Shown here piece after piece: positions 58,099 to 64,000 of a stretch of 64,000 nucleotides of DNA. Origin of the DNA: Margaritifera margaritifera. Taxonomy: Eukaryota > Mollusca > Bivalvia > Unionida > Margaritiferidae. Where the stretch lies: positions 3,589,001-3,653,000 of the forward strand of contig JAQPZY010001561.1 in assembly GCA_029931535.1 (NCBI GenBank). Reading direction: 5' to 3'. The position numbers and the translations under genes are program-made. Each line of letters opens with the position of its first letter. Positions within the stretch are counted from its first letter, which is position 1. Below the pieces are notes generated by a model. That model searched no databases. It was not told where the DNA came from and worked only from the letters and a program-made list of their open reading frames with translations.

Positions 58099-59519
58099 TG
58101 TACAAGATGGGGGGTTAAATAATACCCAGGGGTCATGCCGTAGGGGAATAAAGTTGTGACTCCAGAGTCACAAATTAAAAACTGATGATATTCCCACTTA
58201 CTGGGCGTGAAAAGATGAATTTAGATATGCAACTGACTTTGGCTCTAGGGTCGACTCTTGCCCCAGGACCTTGACCCTTGGGGTACAGATTTTGATACTG
58301 GATTGGACAAAGCACGCAAGCGCGCAGATATGCATTTTTCAAACTCTGGTTTTTAAAACTATGGCACCATGCCGAGTCGTTTATTTAAAACCTTGTATCC
58401 GCTTTTGCAGTCTTTCGTATAATTATAATCCTTAACATTTCTTAGTCGTCATTTTTTCTTGTCTTCAACTGACGGCATTATAAGAAAGGACTTACCCTAT
58501 ATTTCTTTTCTATTCAAGAGCATATAATATCAATAAAATTAAACTATTCCAGTCATTACCTGGATGATTTGATTTCTTGTTTAAAAAAATTGTCTGAAAA
58601 TAGAAAAAACTGCATTGAAAGAATAATTTAATTTAAATGTATAAACGAAAGACGGTATTTAGGTGATGTAAAAAGGAATGTTAGTCATGCAAGTGTAATC
58701 TTACTCATTTATATAACCATCTAATTGCAATAAAAGCTCTAATGTCTGCACTTGAAGAAAAAAAATGTTTTATTATTTTTAGATTTCTTTTTTTATAACA
58801 TCGATGATTTATGTTAACTTTTTAAATAGAAATTTCACAAAAAAATATTACATTTTAATTTGTAATAGCGCGACAAGATTGTGGTAGTTGTTCATGAAAG
58901 AATAAAGGAAAAGAAAATGAGGGGTAGGTGGGTTAGACATAGGCATCGTAAGGCATGCATCAAAACATTTTCACTTAATCCGAATGGCATTTTCCCCACA
59001 TAATCAAAGATTATTTGATAAGACGATCGATTTAGAAGTTTCTTTAAGGACGTCCGCTTTTGTAAAATGAAAAATTACTGCACAGTTCAAAATGACATGT
59101 TTATTACATTATGACGTCATCGATTTAACGTCGCGTTTTTATACCAAGGTATATCGTAGCGCTATGAACTCTGAGAAATTCGACTTAAAATAATATGGTT
59201 GCAACTGTTGCCTCTTATTAAATAAATTAAAATAAAAATTCTTCTAGAGTTTTAATAACAGCAAAAACAGTCATGTGAAAGAAAATAAAGTCCGCGAAAA
59301 TTATACCGGACCTTTAGAAAACTTTAGCGGTTTACGACCTGCCGTAAATCGTTCTCTCAAGCTTTCTGTTGCGGAAAACCGATCTGATATAAATAATGAT
59401 GTCGTAATGAAACAACTCATTCACCAACATACCCTTCTCTTTGTGAGTTATAAAAGAGAAATGTATGATATTTAACCCGTGCAAATGTTATGAATTTGTA
59501 TGCACTAGTTTACATATTA
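58099..59519. other. Intronic sequence, possible old interspersed repeat at its left end
   Basis: 58130-58330 contains the palindrome TGTGACTCCAGAGTCACA and a CCAGGACCTTGACCCTTGGG stretch that looks like a decayed interspersed repeat. The rest shows nothing recognised except one CRE. Confidence 0.45.
59112..59119. promoter_or_regulatory. CRE-like palindrome 4
   Basis: Perfect TGACGTCA in ACATTATGACGTCATCGAT. The inner 12 bp of this context match CRE palindrome 1 (ATTATGACGTCAT). Confidence 0.4.
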
Positions 59520-59737
59520 TTGTATGGGCTAGTAGTGACAGGAATACTTGTTTATATATTATTTTATGGGCTATTAGTGACAGGAATACTTTTATATATA
59601 TATATATTATTTTATGGGCTATTAGTGACAGGAATACTTTTTTATATATTATTTTATGGGCTATTAGTGACAGGAATACTTTTTTATATATTATTTTATG
59701 GGCTATTAGTGACAGGAATACTTTTTTCCCATACTTT
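59520..59737. repeat. 42-bp tandem array, about 5 copies
   Basis: The 42-bp unit has the core TATGGGCTATTAGTGACAGG and an AT-rich TTATATATTATTT part of varying length. It encodes a hydrophobic 14-residue repeat in one frame, which I regard as accidental. Confidence 0.9.
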
Positions 59738-60435
59738 TATTTTTATGATCCATATTTGGGAAAATATATTCATCTAAGAGTAGCGTAATAAATGCACACC
59801 AGCCTATAATTTCTTTAGTGATTTTGAATTTCTTGTTGAAGTGAACTTAAAATATAGTCTTGTATATAGAAGCTTCAGAATTAGGTTACTGTGACTAAAG
59901 ACCAAAGATCAATGTTAAATTGATTTACATCTTGTTAGAATAAATATTTTAACAGTAATTATACATTAGGAAATTTATGAACGACTTTCTCTCTCTCTCT
60001 CTCTCTCTTTGTGTGTGTTCAGTAATCTTTGTGATGTGTAATTCTCATGGAATAGTCTCCCGCATATTTGATGTGTTACCTTGCCTGTAAAAAGATGAAC
60101 ACAATTTTCTCTTTGCAATCTTATAACATAACTTTCCTTAATCTAAGTTATGCTTAATATTTTGTCAATTTGTATTGATAATTGTGAGTAGATGAACATT
60201 TCTTGCACATTGTCAATATTAGGGCTCAAATTCAACAAGCAGTTTACATTGGGAAAAATGAAAATATATTATACAATAAATGTTTTCTTGTATAGTTCTC
60301 TTTTACATTTTATTCATATCTTTTGCACATTCCGAAACACTGGCTATATTTCTGGTACTTTGCTTTGATGGCAATTTGATGGCAATTAGATAGGTATAAA
60401 AACTGAATTAGAAACTAAAGAGAATAAGTACAACG
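59738..60435. other. Intronic sequence, nothing recognised
   Basis: Contains a (CT)n tract at 59988-60008. No exon or element ends. Confidence 0.55.
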
Positions 60436-60656
60436 TACCGTATATACTCGCGTATAAGTGGACTCCAAATGCAAACAACATAGACCCTTATCTGCCGGCG
60501 CATTATGCGCCGGAAGATCAGGGTCTATGTTGTTTGTTTTACTGATTATTCCTTACAAACTGCATATACCCAGATCTGCCAGCGCAAAATGTGACGGCAA
60601 ATCTGGGTCTATGAAGTTTGCAGTTGGTAATAGGTTATACGCGAGTATATACGGTA
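60436..60656. mobile_element. Foldback MITE, copy 2 (intact ends, 221 bp)
   Basis: Perfect 22-bp terminal inverted repeats occupy 60436-60457 (begins TACCGTATATACTCGCG) and 60635-60656 (its reverse complement). The termini can be read as CCGTATAT...ATATACGG flanked by TA on each side. Inside are two further hairpins: one around CCGGCGCATTATGCGCCGG with ATAGACCCT/AGGGTCTAT arms, and one joining AACTGCATATACCCAGAT to ATCTGGGTCTATGAAG...GCAGTT. No transposase. Superfamily not assigned. Confidence 0.85.
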
Positions 60657-60888
60657 ATTGAATGAAAAGATACGCTTAAGAGCGCTATTTCCAAATTTTT
60701 TTCCCCGATATGGGACATGTACTCAATTGTATTTTTATTTCCCAAATGCAAAATTATGAAATTCTTTAAAACTACTTTGTGAGAAACGTGATTTGAAGTG
60801 TTTTTTATATCTGATTTTCCATTTTGAGATGCTAATTTTGAGTTTGGGCCTTATCTTCTTTAATCTTTTTGCACACTTTTCTATGTAG

Positions 60889-61013
60889 TTTGCTTAAAAC
60901 CATGTCTTCTCCATATTCTCTCCTCTTCTGCACAACTCCGGATCTAGATGTAGGCAGTGTCAATCAAAATCGGGATCGCCATGTCAATGTAAACACCACC
61001 TACACGGCGCAAG
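60889..61013 (+). CDS. Candidate exon of unknown function
   Basis: A pyrimidine-rich acceptor (TTTTGCACACTTTTCTATGTAG) precedes 125 bases open in one frame, ending CGGCGCAAG|GTATGA. The frame includes LLFCTTPDLDVGSVNQNRD and RHVNVNTTYTAQ. The acceptor phase would fit the PDE1 exon at 51837, but the product does not resemble the conserved PDE1 segment expected there. It could be an alternative exon, part of another gene, or chance. Confidence 0.25.
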
Positions 61014-61527
61014 GTATGACATATTTACCTCCCCTTAAGATCATACATGTACATTCTGCTGTAAAACTGTCCATGTTCACGAGTGTATCAAGCATGCTTT
61101 TAAAGCTGATATTTTCCCTGTTAAAACTGCGCAATGAATAAGCATAAGCAAAATGACCTCCCCTACAAATTATATAATCCGTTATTTATAAATGACATGA
61201 CACTTCCACAGGCAGATTGCATTATCCCGAGCCTGTTGAACTTTTGCCGTCTCGAAATTGCGATTGACAACCACAGCACATTGTAAATTATTTCATAAAC
61301 TGGCACAAAACCCACCCCACACCACCCCACCTCTACCCCATGGGGAGGACAGCATTTATTTGAACAACCCCATTTTTAAATCAGGGAACCTGCAAGCCCA
61401 CACCCCTCTCTCTCTCTCTCTCTCCATATGCCAGTATGTCCACCGATACGTATTTCCGGATATTCAGACTGGAGTTTTAAGTGTTTTCGCTGACATCCGA
61501 TATTCTGAGGTGCACCGAAGAAAGCTA
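61014..61527. other. Intervening sequence, nothing recognised
   Basis: Contains C-rich CCACCCCACACCACCCCACC near 61310 and a (CT)n tract near 61410. No supported exon. Confidence 0.5.
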
Positions 61528-61700
61528 AGTTGTGGCCTTTGTGGAGACCATAGCTTTGCGAAAAACTCCCTCTAGTAACCCTTCCCTACCAGCAAAGTTG
61601 TGGCCTTTGTGGAGACCATAGCTTCGTGAGAAACTCCCTCTAGTAACCCTTCCCTGCCAGCAAAGTTGTGGCCTTTGTGGAGACCATAGCTTCTCGAGAC
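61528..61700. repeat. ~68-bp tandem repeat, 2.5 copies
   Basis: AAGTTGTGGCCTTTGTGGAG recurs three times, with GAAACTCCCTCTAGTAACCC between. Copies are nearly identical. Confidence 0.9.
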
Positions 61701-62173
61701 CCTTTTCGATTCTGACACAACTGTATCAGCTTTGGTTTGAAATAAGGGCGAATGCCTCAGCTACATTATATCTCTTTTCTCGTGTCTTGTGGCTTTTTTT
61801 TCAGTGCGAGTGCCGCGTGTATGCGTACAAAGGTACATTATTATGGGTCAAAACAAACTCGATTAGAATGGAGACAGAAGCATTTTCAGACTGGATATAT
61901 CACCAATAACCTGAAGACAGACAATCAGTATTTTACTTTCTCGACTTTGAGTGCAGATTTCACGATAAATAAGTACTATAGTTTAATGAACAAACATCAG
62001 GGAGGATAACTTTTACAAATGATTTAAAATCATCCATGAAATTTTACAACACCTCATGACGTCACAAACGAGTTAATGACATCATGTACAACATACCCCA
62101 AATGAAAAGGCATTCCTTTTTTATTTTCTTTAATTTAATTAATTTGTGCGGGGGGGGGGGGTGCTGGGTAAAT
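61701..62173. other. Intervening sequence, nothing firmly recognised
   Basis: A strong acceptor-like GGCTTTTTTTTCAG near 61803 is followed by TGCGAGTGCCGCGTGTATGC and AAAG|GTACAT, only 28 bp. I do not call an exon on that alone. G-runs of 12-13 appear at 62149 and 62174. Confidence 0.4.
62057..62064. promoter_or_regulatory. CRE-like palindrome 5
   Basis: Perfect TGACGTCA in CCTCATGACGTCACAAACG, with TTAATGACATCATG about 15 bp later. Confidence 0.4.
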
Positions 62174-62746
62174 GGGGGGGGGGGGCTTTAGTACATCAGT
62201 CATTACTATAATAGGTGGGGATTTTTGTACACCAATCATTACTGTAATATGTAGGGACTTTTGCACATCAATTATTACTATTATTACAGTAATAGCGGGG
62301 CCTTTTGTACAATTATCATGAGTGCAATAGGCAGGGGCTTTTGTACTTTTGTACACCAGTCAATTATGTAATAGGCGGGGACTTTTGTACATTATTCATT
62401 ACTGTAATAGGCGGGGACTTTTGTAGACCAATCAACATTGTAATAGGCCGGGTCTTTTGTACACCAATCATTACTGTAATAGGCCGGGTCTTTTGTACAC
62501 CAATCATTACTGTAATAGGCAGGGACTTTTGTACATCAATCATTACTGTAATAGGCGGTAGCTTTGTATATCAATCATTATTGTAATAGGCTGGGTCTTT
62601 TGTACACCAATCATTACTGTAATAGGCAGGGACTTTTGTTCATCAATCATTACTGTAATAGGCGGTAGCTTTTGTATATCAATCATTACTGTAATGGGCG
62701 GGAGCTTTTGTACACGTCAATGCTATAATAGGCGGGGAGTTTTGTA
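62174..62746. repeat. 35/36-bp tandem array, left segment
   Basis: The unit contains CTTTTGTACACCAATCATTACTG and a variable G run (GGCGGGG). About 16 units, more degenerate than the right segment. Interrupted by a hAT MITE at 62747. Confidence 0.93.
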
Positions 62747-63035
62747 CAGTGGCGGCGCAATGGATCGAGGCGCCCGGGGGCAATGTTTTTTAGTGACGCC
62801 CCTACCGAGGCGCCTTGGGGCAGTTTTCTTTAATGGCGCCTTGCCACATAGAACAGCTTTTATGTCAGTTGCTAACCTCCACCCCACCCCCAATCTAAGC
62901 CCCCGTTTCACCAAGGTGAGATGAAATACTATGAATATTTTAGCTTGAAAAAAGAAAAAGAAAAAAACTCCCCCCTTAGCCTGGTGTGCAAGAGCAATTG
63001 CCCCCCCCCGACCCCCCCCCCTCGCGCCGCTACTG
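62747..63035. mobile_element. hAT-type MITE, 289 bp, inserted in the array
   Basis: Left end CAGTGGCGGCGCAA and right end CTCGCGCCGCTACTG are inverted repeats with few mismatches. The flanking octamers are GTTTTGTA and CTTTTGTA (7 of 8 identical). It has the same CAGTGGCG start as the MITE at 44257 but a different interior. The right end carries C9-C10 runs. No transposase, so non-autonomous. Confidence 0.8.
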
Positions 63036-64000
63036 CTTTTGTATATCCTTATTTACTGTAATAAGCGGTGGCTGTCGGGGGCTTATGTACATCAATCATT
63101 ACTGTTATGCAAAGGACTTTGCACACCAATCATTACTGTAATAGGCGGGGACTTTTGTATACCAATCATTACTGTAATAGGCAGAGGCCTTTGTACACCA
63201 ATCATTACTGTAATAGGCGGGGGCTTTTATGTATCAATCGTTACTGTTATGCAGAGGCCTTTGTACACCAATCATTACTGTAATAGGCGGGGGCTTTTGT
63301 ACATCAATTATTACTGTAATAGGCGGGGGCTTTTGTACACCAATCATTACTGTAATAGGCGGGGGCTTTTGTACACCAATCATTACTGTAATAGGCGGGG
63401 TCGTTTGTACATCAATCATTACTGTTATGCAGAGGATTTTTAAAAAAAACAATCATTACTGTACTAGGCGGGGGCTTTTTTTCACCAATCATTACTGTAA
63501 TAGGCGGGAGGCTTTTGTACACCAATCATTACTGTAATAGGTGGGGCTTTTGTGCACCAATCATTACTGTAATAGGCGGGGGCTTTTGTACATCTATCAT
63601 TACTGTAATATGCAGAGGCCTTTGTACACCAATCATTACTGTAATAGGTGGGGCTTTTGCACATCAATCATTACTTAATAGGCGGGGGCTTTTGTACACC
63701 AATCATTACTGTAATAGGCGGGGCTTTTGTACACCAATCATTACTTAATAGACGGGGGCTTTTGTACATCTATCATTACTGTAATATGCAGAGGCCTTTG
63801 TACACCAATCATTACTGTAATAGATGGGGCTTTTGTACATCAATCATTACTGTAATAGGCGGGGGCTTTTGTACACCAATCATTACTGTAATAGGCAGAG
63901 GCCTTTGTACACCAATCATTACTGTAATAGACGGGAGCTTTTGTACACGTCATTACTATAATAGGCGGGGGCTTTTGCACATCAATCATTACTGAAATAG
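63036..64000. repeat. 36-bp tandem array, right segment, cut by the window edge
   Basis: Period 36 bp (for example GTAATAGGC at 63316 and 63352). Sub-types with TATGCAGAGGCCTTTG recur about every four to six units. Some units lose one base. Frames on both strands remain open because 36 is 12 codons, and none is called. Confidence 0.93.

Larger units (their letters stand above)
51951..64000 (+). other. Probable long PDE1 intron, running off the window
   Basis: Starts with GTATGT after the PDE1 exon. No further PDE1 exon was recognised to the end of the window, so the intron is at least 12 kb unless a divergent exon was missed. It contains several arrays, MITEs, a SINE and four CRE palindromes. 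Confidence 0.5.

Noticed and set aside
61803..61831. 28-bp exon between CTTTTTTTTCAG and AAAG|GTACAT
   Set aside because: Too short to judge and its translation matches nothing expected in PDE1.
62135..63995. Multiple frames in the right-hand 36-bp array
   Set aside because: Same cause as the other arrays: unit length divisible by three without stops.

Overview
The window looks like animal nuclear DNA, probably from a mollusc and most likely a bivalve. It is AT-rich and has no dense gene order. It carries tRNA-derived SINEs, decayed Jockey/CR1-type LINE pieces, hAT-type MITEs and an intron/exon structure. The taxonomic call is inference from the style of the repeats and from one conserved exon; no marker gene fixes the species.

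The only well-supported gene is a fragment of a calcium/calmodulin-dependent cyclic-nucleotide phosphodiesterase (PDE1), on the + strand near 50-52 kb. Two internal exons (50079-50259 and 51837-51950) have good splice sites and matching phase. The second encodes the family signature NIEYAASVLETVYLDETR. The catalytic exons are not in the window, so 51951-64000 is probably intron, and much of the left part may be upstream intron or intergenic DNA. Downstream of the first exon lie two or three diverged copies of its 3' half, two of them followed by donor-like GT sites in the same phase. Five perfect CRE palindromes (TGACGTCA) fall between 51.2 and 62.1 kb, and by eye none elsewhere. A possible terminal exon of another gene lies on the - strand in the intron between the two PDE1 exons (51435-51571).

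Roughly 40 percent of the window is tandem repeats with units mostly of 19-44 bp. The largest is a 13.4 kb satellite (10818-24182, 39-bp unit, about 340 copies) with 3600-bp and 2266-bp higher-order duplications. Others are a 36-bp array with its own higher-order structure (34643-38857), a 39-bp array (30314-32235), a 31-bp array (7283-8578), a 39/40-bp array split by transposon insertions (43174-46658), a 36-bp array running off the right edge (62174-64000), and more than a dozen smaller ones. Four unrelated arrays share a period of 39 bp.

The long reading frames inside the arrays come from stop-free units whose length is a multiple of three, and I do not call them genes. Transposons include two copies of one SINE family, three other tRNA-like SINEs, two LINE fragments, two hAT MITEs with 8-bp target duplications, and a pair of foldback MITEs with nested hairpins. 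Several inserted into existing arrays, which gives a relative order of events.
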